Shown piece by piece: positions 42,031-51,646 of a stretch of 64,000 nucleotides of DNA. Origin of the DNA: Pseudomonadota bacterium. Its GTDB lineage: Bacteria > Myxococcota_A > UBA796 > GCA-2862545. The notes beneath the pieces are model-generated. The model did no database searches and was not told the origin of the DNA. It saw only the letters and a program-made list of their open reading frames with translations. The stretch lies in the NCBI GenBank assembly GCA_947475315.1, contig CANJMY010000002.1, positions 1 to 64,000 on the forward strand. The letters run 5' to 3'. The position numbers and the translations under genes are program-made. Within the stretch, counting starts at the first letter, position 1. Each line of letters begins with the position of its first letter.

Positions 42031-43749
42031 ATGTCGAGTTCGATCCGCGCGCAGGGGAGCGTGGCCGTTGTCCTGGCGGCGCTCGTGGCTTGTACTGCTC
42101 AGCCTCCCGAGGCGGCCACGGCGGAGGCGCCGGCCGCGCCGTCTACGCCAACTGGCTTCCCGGGCGGCGCGGTCTCCACGCACGTACCGGTCGAGCTGGC
42201 CTTCCTGCTGTCCGGCGTGGACCTGGTGACGCTGTGGGCGAACGGCGGCGCGGACACCCACATGGGCACGCAGCTCGGCGATCGGGACCTCGGCTTCAAG
42301 CTGGTCCCCGGCGACGACTTCGCCGAGCAGCTCAAGCGCTACCAGAGTGGGCAGACCCCGTACCTGCGAGCCACCTGGGGCGCGGTCGGCTCCGTCTACG
42401 AGCAGCTGTGCCCGTCGCAGGAGGTCCCGACCTGCCCGCAGCTGGTGCTCGGCATGGGCGCGTCCAAGGACGACGAGCTGCTGGTTCGCGGCGACATCAA
42501 GACGGCCGCAGACCTCAAGGGCAAGCTGATCTCGCTGCAGCGCGGCGGCCCGCACCTGGAGGCGATGTTCTCGCTGCTCCGGGACTCGGGCGTGGCTTGG
42601 TCGGACGTGCGCATCCTCTGGAAGGAGCGGCTGATCGGGCCGGGCAGCGCCGCCGAAGCGTTCAGCGTCGACACCAATCTGACCGGCGCGTGGGCGCTGT
42701 CGCGGGACGTGCCGCCCCTGCTCAAGCCGACTGTCTCGGAGGGGGAGGCGCTCGCGCCAGCCCACGTTCTGACCACGTCGGCGGAGCACCCGGACCTCAT
42801 CCTGGACTGTCTCTTTGTACGCCAGGACTACCTGGCGGCCCACCCGGACGAGGTCGAACACCTGCGCGCGGGCTGGCTGCATGCCTCCGAGCAGGTCAAG
42901 GCGCTCCGCCCCGGCTCGCCCGAGTCCGACGCGTTTCTGACGGCGGTCGCCGGCGTCTACGGCCCCGGAGTGGTCACCGACCCGCCCGCTGCCCTGGCGC
43001 TGCTGGAGGGAGCGACGCTCTACGGCCTCGCGGACAATGTCCGGCTGAGCGGCGACTCGCCGGATCTGACCGATCACGTCGACCTCTCCGAGCGCAGCCG
43101 TGCCTTCGCGGAAGCGTCCGGGCGGCCCGTGTGGACCTGGACGATGGGCGTCGCGCCGACGCACTGGGGCGGCGCGGACTTCGCGGACCTTCCTCAGGAG
43201 GCCGCAGCCAGCGATCAGCGCGTGATCGTGCCGCTCAGCTCGGACGCCACGGCCTTTGACCCGGCGCCGTACGCGGCCGACCTCGACGGCGTCCTCGCCG
43301 CGCTCGCGACGGAGGGGACGGTCCTGCGCGTGCGCGGTCACGTCGATCCGCAGCGCGCCTTTGCGGCCGCGCTCAAGGCGGGGCTGGACAGCGGGAAGGT
43401 CGTGCGCGGCGGCACCGACGCGGCGCCCACCTACACGATCGACGGCAAGGTGCTCGACGTGACCGACGGCAAGGAGCTGGTGGCGGCGCTGCCGGTGCCT
43501 GCGGACGTCGCGCGTGAGGCTCGACTGGTGGCCACGACGCGCGCGCAGGCGGTCCGTGACGGCGTGCTCGCGTACGCGACCGCGCACGGGGGCGCGCTGG
43601 ACGCGGCGCGGGTGCAGGTTGAGGGTGTCGGCGTCGACGAGCCGCTCGTCGGGCTCACCGCCGTGGCGGAGCAGTCCGCCAAGAACCGTCGCGTCGAGCT
43701 GATCGTGGTGTCTGCGGGCCAGGCCGGCCCGACTGCGGGCGGCTGGTAG
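42031..43749 (+). CDS. Lipoprotein fusing an ABC substrate-binding-like region to an OmpA-like domain
   Basis: A 572-residue lipoprotein: signal VLAALVAC. Residues ~45-300 match periplasmic solute-binding proteins of the SsuA/NMT1 type (DLVTLWANGGADTHMG, ...RGDIKTAADLKGKLISLQRG, AEAFSVDTNLTGAWAL). After ~400 comes VIVPLSSDATAFDPAPYAAD, ...LRVRGHVDPQ, a ~60-residue insert, then TTRAQAVRDGVLAYA and NRRVELIVVS, an OmpA C-terminal peptidoglycan-binding fold with the NRRVE hallmark. So a solute-binding module is tethered by lipid and possibly to the cell wall. No transporter permease or ATPase gene adjoins. Confidence 0.8.
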   Translation: MSSSIRAQGSVAVVLAALVACTAQPPEAATAEAPAAPSTPTGFPGGAVSTHVPVELAFLLSGVDLVTLWANGGADTHMGTQLGDRDLGFKLVPGDDFAEQLKRYQSGQTPYLRATWGAVGSVYEQLCPSQEVPTCPQLVLGMGASKDDELLVRGDIKTAADLKGKLISLQRGGPHLEAMFSLLRDSGVAWSDVRILWKERLIGPGSAAEAFSVDTNLTGAWALSRDVPPLLKPTVSEGEALAPAHVLTTSAEHPDLILDCLFVRQDYLAAHPDEVEHLRAGWLHASEQVKALRPGSPESDAFLTAVAGVYGPGVVTDPPAALALLEGATLYGLADNVRLSGDSPDLTDHVDLSERSRAFAEASGRPVWTWTMGVAPTHWGGADFADLPQEAAASDQRVIVPLSSDATAFDPAPYAADLDGVLAALATEGTVLRVRGHVDPQRAFAAALKAGLDSGKVVRGGTDAAPTYTIDGKVLDVTDGKELVAALPVPADVAREARLVATTRAQAVRDGVLAYATAHGGALDAARVQVEGVGVDEPLVGLTAVAEQSAKNRRVELIVVSAGQAGPTAGGW

Positions 43750-43900
43750 GCGTCTGCCCGGCGGGCGCTCGGGGATCCGGACCCGGGCGCGCCGGAGGCA
43801 GGGCAGGGCAGGGGCGTCGACCGAGTACGGTCATCGCGCTGCAGACCCTCGACGCCGAGTCGTCACACGGCTAATCGGCCGCCCCATCCGAGGGTGCCCC

Positions 43901-44854
43901 ATGTACGGCGACATGACGCTGTTGACTGGCAACTCCAACCGCGCGCTCGCTGCGCGCATCTCGGAGGCCTTGGGCGTGCCCCTGGGTGACGCCCGCGTGA
44001 GCCGCTTCTCGGACGGCGAGATCCGCGTGGAGATCCACGAGAACGTCCGCGGTCGCGACGTGTTCATCGTGCAGTCCACCTGCGCGCCGTCGAATGACCA
44101 TCTCATGGAGCTGCTGATCATGGCGGACGCGTGCAAGCGCGCCAGCGCCGGTCGCATCACCGCGGTCATCCCGTACTTCGGCTACGCCCGTCAGGACCGC
44201 AAGGTCCAGGCCCGCGCGCCCATCACCGCCAAGCTCATCGCGGATCTCATCCACGCGGCGGGCATCGAGCGCGTCCTGACCATGGACCTGCACGCAGGCC
44301 AGATCCAGGGCTTCTTCAACCTGCCCGTGGACAACCTCTACGCGCAGCCGCTGCTGTACCGTCACCTTGAGGCCGAGCTCGCGGGCAAGCCGTCGGTCAT
44401 GGTGTCGCCGGACGCGGGCGGCGTGGAGCGCGCGCGCAGCTACGCCAAGCGCCTCGAGACCACGCTCGCCATCATCGACAAGCGCCGCAGCAAGCCCAAC
44501 GAGGCTGAAGTCAGCCACATCATCGGCGACGTGCGCGAGCGCACCGCCGTGCTGATCGACGACATGATCGACACCGCGGGCACCCTGGCCAAGGGCGGCC
44601 AGGCGGTCGCGGGGGCAGGGGCCGCGAGCGTCATGGCCGTCGCCACGCACGCGGTGCTCTCCGGACCCGCCGTGGAGCGCATCGCGGGCTCGGTGTTCGA
44701 CAAGGTGATCGTCACCGACACCATCCCGCTCTCTGCCGAGGCCCAGGCCTGCGGCAAGATCCAGCAGGTCTCGGTCGCGCCGCTGTTCGCCAACGCCATC
44801 CAGGCGATCCATGCGAACGACTCCATCTCGCGGCTGTTCCTCGAAGAGTCCTGA
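43901..44854 (+). CDS. prs: Ribose-phosphate pyrophosphokinase
   Basis: A 317-residue PRPP synthetase that makes PRPP from ribose 5-phosphate and ATP. N-terminal FSDGEIRVEIHENVRG, the flexible loop RQDRKVQARAPITAKLIAD, the phosphate-binding VLIDDMIDTAGTLAKGGQ and LHAGQIQGFFNLPVDN are all present. Start ATG 43901 is likely; a second ATG 4 codons on is possible. Precedes rplY and pth, a common bacterial order. Confidence 0.96.
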   Translation: MYGDMTLLTGNSNRALAARISEALGVPLGDARVSRFSDGEIRVEIHENVRGRDVFIVQSTCAPSNDHLMELLIMADACKRASAGRITAVIPYFGYARQDRKVQARAPITAKLIADLIHAAGIERVLTMDLHAGQIQGFFNLPVDNLYAQPLLYRHLEAELAGKPSVMVSPDAGGVERARSYAKRLETTLAIIDKRRSKPNEAEVSHIIGDVRERTAVLIDDMIDTAGTLAKGGQAVAGAGAASVMAVATHAVLSGPAVERIAGSVFDKVIVTDTIPLSAEAQACGKIQQVSVAPLFANAIQAIHANDSISRLFLEES

Positions 44855-44919
44855 TCCGGGCCTCCGCCCGTGATCCGGCTTGACGGGGACGCCGTGCGCC
44901 GATAAGCGCGCCGGGCCGT

Positions 44920-44942
44920 CTGGGTTCCTTTTGGAATCCCAG
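44920..44942 (+). terminator. Hairpin downstream of prs
   Basis: CTGGGTTCC-TTTT-GGAATCCCAG pairs with one bulge and a T-rich loop in the 232-bp gap to rplY. No 3' T-run, so termination strength is uncertain. Confidence 0.4.
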
Positions 44943-45046
44943 CAGCAATCCTCTTCATCCGGCTCCATCCCGGTCGTGCGCGTCACGGCCCTTGTCCATG
45001 GGATCAAGCCGCGGCAGCTTGTCTGTCCGCGTGCTCCTGTGGCAAA

Positions 45047-45066
45047 GGTCTAGCGGCATCTAGACC
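45047..45066 (+). promoter_or_regulatory. Hairpin in the rplY leader
   Basis: GGTCTAG-CGGCAT-CTAGACC, a perfect 7-bp stem, ends 21 nt before the rplY start. It could be a protein-binding RNA structure or a DNA operator. L25 binds 5S rRNA loop E, but I see no clear loop-E mimic. Confidence 0.45.
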
Positions 45067-45087
45067 GGGCCAGCCCCAGGAACAGCG

Positions 45088-45645
45088 ATGGACACGAACC
45101 TCTCCGTCGAACTTCGTACCGGCCTCGGCAAGGGCGCAGCTCGCAAGATCCGCGCCTCCGGCCAGGTGCCCGCCGTGCTTTACGCGGACGGCGCCGCCGC
45201 GGTGCAGGTCTCGGTCGACCCGACCCGTCTGCTTGAGATCTTCCGCAAGTCGCAGAACCGCAACACGGTCCTTCAGCTCGCTGTGGGCGGTGAGACGGTG
45301 TCGGCCCTCGTGAAGGACGCGCAGCGGCACCCTGTGTCGCGCGCTCTCCTCCACGTCGACTTCTACAAGCTGTCGGCCGACAAGACCGTCATCGTCGACG
45401 TCCCGGTCAAGACCTCGGGCAAGGCCGTTGGCGCCGCGCTCGGTGGTCGCATCGAGATCCTGCGCCGCACCGTCAAGGCGCGCTGCGCGGTCGACGCGAT
45501 CCCCGAGGCCTTTGTCCTCGACGTCACCGCGCTCGAGATCAGCGGCGTGATCATGGCCTCGGAGCTGCCCTCCTCGGACAAGGTCAAGCCTGTCGTGGAC
45601 CGCGACTTCAAGGTTGTGGCCTGCCTGCCCAAGCTCAAGGGCTAA
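45088..45645 (+). CDS. rplY: Ribosomal protein bL25 (Ctc-type)
   Basis: A 185-residue 5S-rRNA-binding protein with the long, two-domain (Ctc) form. N-terminal RTGLGKGAARKIRASGQVPA plus VLYADG, then QLAVGGETVSALVKDAQRHP, and the C-terminal TL5 beta domain VDVPVKTSGKAVGAALGG. Followed by pth after 8 nt. Confidence 0.95.
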   Translation: MDTNLSVELRTGLGKGAARKIRASGQVPAVLYADGAAAVQVSVDPTRLLEIFRKSQNRNTVLQLAVGGETVSALVKDAQRHPVSRALLHVDFYKLSADKTVIVDVPVKTSGKAVGAALGGRIEILRRTVKARCAVDAIPEAFVLDVTALEISGVIMASELPSSDKVKPVVDRDFKVVACLPKLKG

Positions 45646-45653
45646 GCTGACCG

Positions 45654-46307
45654 ATGTTCCTCGTCGTCGGCCTCGGCAACCCCGGCCCCCGCTACGCGGA
45701 CACCCGACACAACGTCGGGTTCCTCGTCGTGGACGTGCTCGCGCGGCGTGCCATGGCTTCGATGGACAAGGAGCAGTCCGGCGCCAAGGCCGTCAAGGCC
45801 GTGGTGGCGGGTCAGCCTGCGGTGCTCGCCAAGCCGATGCAGTTCATGAACGTGTCCGGCGGCCCCACGGCTGCGCTCGCCACGTTCTACAAGCTGGATC
45901 GCGACCAGGTGATCGCTGTGCATGACGACATGGACCTCCCGTTCGGCGACGTTCGGGTCAAGGTCGGCGGCGGACACGGTGGCCACAACGGCCTCCGCGA
46001 CCTGCACGCCAAACTCGGCGGTGACGGCTACGTGCGTGTGCGCGTCGGCGTCTCCCGCCCTCCGGAAGGCTGGGATCCAGCCGACTATGTCCTGGGCCGC
46101 TGGTCGGACCAGGAGACCCCCCGCCTTGAAGACGTCGTCGGCTTGGCCGCAGACGCCGTCGAGGCGGTCATTCGTGACGGTGCCACCACCGCCATGAATC
46201 GCTTCAACACGCGCCCTGAAAAGGGTGCTTTACCCTTGCCGCCTCGCCGTCCTGGCGGCGGCCTTGGCACCGAGGGGAATTCTCCCCGACGCGCCGCGGC
46301 ACTCTGA
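45654..46307 (+). CDS. pth: Peptidyl-tRNA hydrolase
   Basis: A 217-residue enzyme that frees tRNA from stalled peptidyl-tRNA. N-terminal LVVGLGNPGPRYADTRHNVG with the catalytic His, KPMQFMNVSGG with Asn, VIAVHDDMDLPFGDVRVK with Asp, GGHGGHNGLRDL. A ~30-residue Pro/Arg-rich tail extends beyond the usual end. Operon with rplY. Confidence 0.95.
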   Translation: MFLVVGLGNPGPRYADTRHNVGFLVVDVLARRAMASMDKEQSGAKAVKAVVAGQPAVLAKPMQFMNVSGGPTAALATFYKLDRDQVIAVHDDMDLPFGDVRVKVGGGHGGHNGLRDLHAKLGGDGYVRVRVGVSRPPEGWDPADYVLGRWSDQETPRLEDVVGLAADAVEAVIRDGATTAMNRFNTRPEKGALPLPPRRPGGGLGTEGNSPRRAAAL

Positions 46308-46360
46308 ACCTCCGCGGGGGCGGCGAGCCGTCCCCCACCACGCCCAAGTGGAGGAATCCA

Positions 46361-46801
46361 ATGGTCCATGAGTACGAGATCGTCTACATCATCCGCCCGG
46401 ATCTGGACGACGCTGACACCAACGCCCTCATCGAGCGCATCGAAGGCTCCGTCACGGAGACCGGCGGCACGCTGATCGACAAGGAAGACTGGGGCAAGCG
46501 CAAGCTCGCGTACCCCATCCTCAAGCACCAGAAGGGCCACTACGTCCTCCTGCGCGTCGCCAGCGCCGCCGACCAGATCCTCGAGATCGAGCGTCGCCTC
46601 CGCCTGGACGACCGCGTCATCCGCTTCATCACGGTGTTCGTCGCCGAGACCGTCGACATCGAGCTCCGCAAGCAGCAGGCCGTCGAGCGTCGCGCCCGCG
46701 CCGCCGAGGAAGCCAAGCGCCGCGCGGCCGAGACCGAGCTGGACGACTCCCGCTACGACGATGACGAAGACGACGGCGGCTACGACGCCTCGTTGGACTA
46801 A
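46361..46801 (+). CDS. rpsF: Ribosomal protein bS6
   Basis: A 146-residue 30S protein: VHEYEIVYIIRPDLDD, GKRKLAYPILKHQKGHYVLL, then an Arg/Ala/Glu-rich C-terminal extension ending in acidic DDDEDDGGYDASLD, which is longer than in E. coli. rpsR is missing from its usual place between rpsF and rplI. Confidence 0.95.
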   Translation: MVHEYEIVYIIRPDLDDADTNALIERIEGSVTETGGTLIDKEDWGKRKLAYPILKHQKGHYVLLRVASAADQILEIERRLRLDDRVIRFITVFVAETVDIELRKQQAVERRARAAEEAKRRAAETELDDSRYDDDEDDGGYDASLD

Positions 46802-46866
46802 TCCCTTTCCATCCGGAAACGTCCAGCGTTGCCTGAACGGCCTCGCTGGATCCCTTGGAGACTCTC

Positions 46867-47310
46867 ATGCTCGTGATCCTCAAGAAGGAAGTCCACAACC
46901 TGGGTGACACCGGCGACGTGGTCCGTGTGAAGGCTGGCTACGGCCGGAACTTCCTCATCCCCCAGGGCTTCGCGGCCCCGGCCAACGAGTCGAACGTCAA
47001 CGTCCTCGAGCACCAGAAGCGGGTGGCTGACGCCCTCCGCCGCAAGGAGCTCGTGGTGTCGGAAGAGCTGTCGAAGAAGATCGCCGAAACGGCGATCACC
47101 ATTCGTCGCGAGGCCGGCGAGGACGACAAGCTGTTCGGTTCGGTCACCAACCGGGACATCGCGGAAGCGCTCGCCGAGCGCGGCATCGTGGTGGACAAGC
47201 GCGCCGTCCAGCTCGCGGATCCCATCCGCAGCATCGGCCTGTTCCCTGTGGGCATCCGCCTCCACCGCTCGGTCACCGCTGAGCTGCGCGTCTTCGTGAT
47301 GCGCGCCTGA
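46867..47310 (+). CDS. rplI: Ribosomal protein bL9
   Basis: A 147-residue L9 with the standard LVILKKEVHNLGDTGDVVRV, KAGYGRNFLIPQGFA and the central helix leading to a C-terminal domain ending VELRVFVM-like. The start is ATG 46867 after GGAG; the frame runs four codons further upstream. dnaB follows 20 nt downstream. Confidence 0.95.
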   Translation: MLVILKKEVHNLGDTGDVVRVKAGYGRNFLIPQGFAAPANESNVNVLEHQKRVADALRRKELVVSEELSKKIAETAITIRREAGEDDKLFGSVTNRDIAEALAERGIVVDKRAVQLADPIRSIGLFPVGIRLHRSVTAELRVFVMRA

Positions 47311-47330
47311 TTCGGGATTAGGGGCGGGGG

Positions 47331-48665
<1,335 letters not shown>

Positions 48666-48827
48666 GGACACGTTCTTGTCGACGACTCGCAAGCACCTTT
48701 TCCGCGCCCACGGCATCGGCTATGCTCGGGGCGCTCGACGGGGCTTCCCTTCGTGGGGAATTTCCGTCTCCAGGTTTCTTGACTTCGAACGAATTTGTTT
48801 GACCCACAGCTGATGAGGGGCGTCCCG

Positions 48828-49877
48828 ATGGACAAGCGCGAATTGTTGGCCGAGTTCAACAAGCAGCTCGACGAGCTCGACAAGTTTCAGACCTTCATCG
48901 AGAAGGCCTCGGCGTCCACCAAGTTCAGCGCCACGGTCGTCGCCAAGGTTGTCGCCGACAACACGGCCAAGATCAAGGGCGTGGTGGACGTTCTCGAGCC
49001 TCTCGTCGGGCAGCTCAAGGACGGTATCACCTCGCTGAAGAGCGATCGCTCGGTGGTCGAGGAGACGGCCGGTGTCGCCCGCCTCGGCCTCGAAGAGCTG
49101 GAGCTCCGCAAGGAGATCGGCGAGATCGACGACGGCGAGTTCGGCAAGGAGTCGGTCGGCTTCAAGTCTGAGCTCGAGAACGCGGCCAGCATGATGACCG
49201 AGATCGACAGCGACCTGTCGGCTCTCCAGGCCACGCTGGACCGTTGGCTGGCGGCCCGCCCGGGTCAGGCTCCTGCCGCAGCGCCCGCCGCCGCGTCCGC
49301 TTCGGTGGTCGCGGCCCCGCCCGTCCAGGAGACGGAGCTTGAGTACGACGACGAGCCCGTGGCCGATGACGACGACGCGTTTGCGGACGTGGGTCGCGGC
49401 AGCGGCGTGCACGCCGAGCGCGTGTCCGTCCGTGACGACGTGAGCATGGTGTTCGAGACCGCCGAAGAGAGCGGCTCCATCGAGGCGGCCGGGGAAGAGT
49501 CTGGTCTCGCGTTCGGCGAAGACGAGCTCGGCGACCTCGGCGAGGACCTCCAGTCCGAAGCGGGCCCTTCGCCCGTGGCCGGCGAGGCGGTCGTTGTGCA
49601 GAACGACGGCACCCGTGACGAGATCATCTACCGCTTCGCGGGCGACGTCATCTCGCTCGGCCGCGGCCGAGACAACACCGTGCAGGTGAAGAACGACTCC
49701 AAGGTGTCGCGTTACCACTGCAAGGTCTTCCGCCGCGACGGCGCCTACTACATCGAGGACAACAAGTCCGCGAACGGCACCCTCGTGGACGGCGAGCTCA
49801 TCACCGAGAAGCGCCTCCTCGGTGGTGAAGAACTGGTGGTCGGCGAGACCTTCTTCAAGTTCCGCCTCCGCGGCTGA
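48828..49877 (+). CDS. FHA-domain protein
   Basis: A 349-residue cytoplasmic protein. N-terminal ~150 residues are coiled (AEFNKQLDELDKFQTFIEKA...LKSDRSVVEE), then an Ala/Pro and acidic linker. The C-terminal FHA domain reads FAGDVISLGRGRDNTVQVK, KVSRYHCKVFRRDGAYYIED and NKSANGTLVDGE with the Arg, Ser and Asn phosphothreonine-binding residues. A likely reader for kinases such as that at 4016. ATG 48828 after AGGGG. Confidence 0.88.
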   Translation: MDKRELLAEFNKQLDELDKFQTFIEKASASTKFSATVVAKVVADNTAKIKGVVDVLEPLVGQLKDGITSLKSDRSVVEETAGVARLGLEELELRKEIGEIDDGEFGKESVGFKSELENAASMMTEIDSDLSALQATLDRWLAARPGQAPAAAPAAASASVVAAPPVQETELEYDDEPVADDDDAFADVGRGSGVHAERVSVRDDVSMVFETAEESGSIEAAGEESGLAFGEDELGDLGEDLQSEAGPSPVAGEAVVVQNDGTRDEIIYRFAGDVISLGRGRDNTVQVKNDSKVSRYHCKVFRRDGAYYIEDNKSANGTLVDGELITEKRLLGGEELVVGETFFKFRLRG

Positions 49878-49897
49878 GCCTCACCGGGCTCACGCCC

Positions 49898-49933
49898 ACG
49901 GCGCCGGCGTCCCTTCGGGGGCCCCGGCGCCGT
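49898..49933 (+). terminator. Strong hairpin after the FHA gene
   Basis: ACGGCGCCGG (49898-49907) and CCGGCGCCGT (49924-49933) pair perfectly, with an inner CCCTTCGGGG mini-hairpin. It starts 20 nt after the stop and is followed by GTCGCTTTCTG. Confidence 0.6.
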
Positions 49934-50053
49934 GTCGCTTTCTGGGGTGCGTGAGGAGCGTGAGTCAGGCGGAAGTCACAGGGCGCTGGTCCAACGTCGC
50001 CGTGGGCGTGCCGTCCGCTCCGGGTTCCAGGGGAGGGACGAGGACCCCTGGAG

Positions 50054-50719
50054 ATGACCGGCTTCATCCTGCGAGCGCTGCTCCCGTGGTCCGCCCCTGT
50101 GTGGGCGGCCGAGCCTTGCCTGGCCGATCCTTCCGCACTGCTCGACGCAGTCCGCGCCGACGACCGGGACGCCGCCGACGCGCTCCTGCGTGAGCTGGGG
50201 CGGTCCGATTGCGACGTGGACGCGGTCCTTGGCGCGCCTGCGCTCGTCCCCTCGGTCGAGGTCCTGCGCGACGCGCTCCCGAGCGGCGAGCGGTCGCAGC
50301 GTTGGGTCCCGGCGCTCGCCCTCTCCGCAGAACTCTCGCCCGGCGGGTCGGGGACGAGTCGGCTGGACGCCGGCCGAGCCGGGCACACGGGCGTGAGGTG
50401 GTCCGTGGGCCTTGGGCTCACGTTCGCTCGGCGACCGTCGCTCCCACCTGAAGACGCGACGCTCTCGCGTGGTGAGGTCAGAAGCTGGGCGGTCGGCGTG
50501 GAGCGGCAGGCCTCGGCGCGTGGGACGACGTCCGCGGGCTGGCGGGTGGACGCGTTCGCCCGCTGGGTCGGCGCGCGGCTCACGGCGGCCCTGGGTGACG
50601 CGACGCTCCACGAAAGGTCCGACGAAGCTTTCGACTTGCGTGGCCGCGTGCTCCGCGTCCTGGAGCGCCAAGAGGATCTGGCGAGGCTCACGGCCTGGCT
50701 CGGCGCGGGGCCGGCCTGA
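50054..50719 (+). CDS. Exported protein of unknown function
   Basis: A 221-residue protein beginning TGFILRALLPWSAPVWAAEP, a signal peptide cut near WAA. The mature part is beta-rich near 120-200 (SVGLGLTFARRPSLPPEDAT, GWRVDAFARWVGARL), with helical parts before. It overlaps the next gene by ATGA. No family known; possibly outer-membrane associated. Confidence 0.65.
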   Translation: MTGFILRALLPWSAPVWAAEPCLADPSALLDAVRADDRDAADALLRELGRSDCDVDAVLGAPALVPSVEVLRDALPSGERSQRWVPALALSAELSPGGSGTSRLDAGRAGHTGVRWSVGLGLTFARRPSLPPEDATLSRGEVRSWAVGVERQASARGTTSAGWRVDAFARWVGARLTAALGDATLHERSDEAFDLRGRVLRVLERQEDLARLTAWLGAGPA

Positions 50720-51636
50720 TGAAGCCTCGTTCGTTTTGGCGCCCGCATGTCTGCGCTTGGATCGCTGTGGGCGCGATCGTGCCTCAGCCTGCGCTTGCGT
50801 CGGCGACCGAGTCACGACGCGGTGGTCCGCGCGTGGCCCCGGTGTGTCCGGTCGATCCGCCGACGGCGAGCGGGCCCGCCGCGCCCGCCGCGCCCGCCGC
50901 GCCCGCCGCGCCCGCCGCGCCCGAGTTTCCCCCCGCGCCAGAGTCGCCCGCGGCGCCAGGGGCGCACGCGGGCGGTGCGAGCTTGGCCAAACCTGTCACG
51001 CCCGATGGCCTCGACCCGAACCCGCTGCAGCCCGTCCCCGATCCCGTGCGCGACCAGGATCCGCCGCCGTCGTCCGACGTCGACGTGATCCTCGCGCGTT
51101 TTCAGCGTGAGCCGACGATTGACCAGGTCCAGTCGTGGGCCGCCTCGGTCGCGCGCGTCGACCCCCGCTCGGTCGGGCGTTGGCTCTCGGACGCCCGCCG
51201 GTTCGCCGCGCTCCCGGAGGTGCGTCTGGAGTACGGGTTCGGGGACGACTGGTCGAGCGACTACGACAGCTACGATGCGTTCGGGAACCCGCCAACGACC
51301 GAGGAGGCCGCGACCGAGCAGGTTCGGACCAGCGCCGGGACGGGTCGCAGCCAGGACCTGGGGGTGAAGGCGACCTGGGACCTTCCCAGCCTGTTGATGT
51401 CCTCGGAGCGGCTGCGCGCGATCGACCAGGCCATCGACGCCGCGAAGCTCCGCGGCACACTGCTGGAAGAGGTGACGCGGCTGTACTTCGCGCGCCGCAG
51501 GCTCCAGGTCGACATGCTGCTCGCGCCGCGCTTGGACGCGCAAGGGCGGGTCGAGGACGCGCTCAAGCTGGAAGAGCTGACAGCCCAGCTCGCCGCGTTC
51601 ACCGGTGGCCGCTTCCGTGAGGCGATCTCACGCTGA
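50719..51636 (+). CDS. Exported Pro/Ala-linker protein of unknown function
   Basis: A 305-residue protein with signal CAWIAVGAIVPQPALASA, then the PAAPAAPAAPAAPAAPE tract and further Pro-rich text, probably a spacer through the periplasm. The C-terminal ~180 residues contain VDVILARFQREPTIDQVQSW and VTRLYFARRRLQVDMLLAPR, helical and resembling the TolC-type partner protein family in its last part. Overlaps the preceding gene. Confidence 0.65.
   Translation: MKPRSFWRPHVCAWIAVGAIVPQPALASATESRRGGPRVAPVCPVDPPTASGPAAPAAPAAPAAPAAPEFPPAPESPAAPGAHAGGASLAKPVTPDGLDPNPLQPVPDPVRDQDPPPSSDVDVILARFQREPTIDQVQSWAASVARVDPRSVGRWLSDARRFAALPEVRLEYGFGDDWSSDYDSYDAFGNPPTTEEAATEQVRTSAGTGRSQDLGVKATWDLPSLLMSSERLRAIDQAIDAAKLRGTLLEEVTRLYFARRRLQVDMLLAPRLDAQGRVEDALKLEELTAQLAAFTGGRFREAISR
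50874..50924 (+). repeat. 9-bp repeat tract encoding PAA units
   Basis: Five copies of the nine-base unit GCGCCCGCC in the linker of the exported protein. A length-variable microsatellite; each unit adds three residues. Confidence 0.85.
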
Positions 51637-51646
51637 CTACTGCGAT

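Noticed and set aside
44920-44942. A strong rho-independent terminator after prs
   Set aside because: The stem contains a bulge and no T-run follows, so I keep it only as a low-confidence hairpin.
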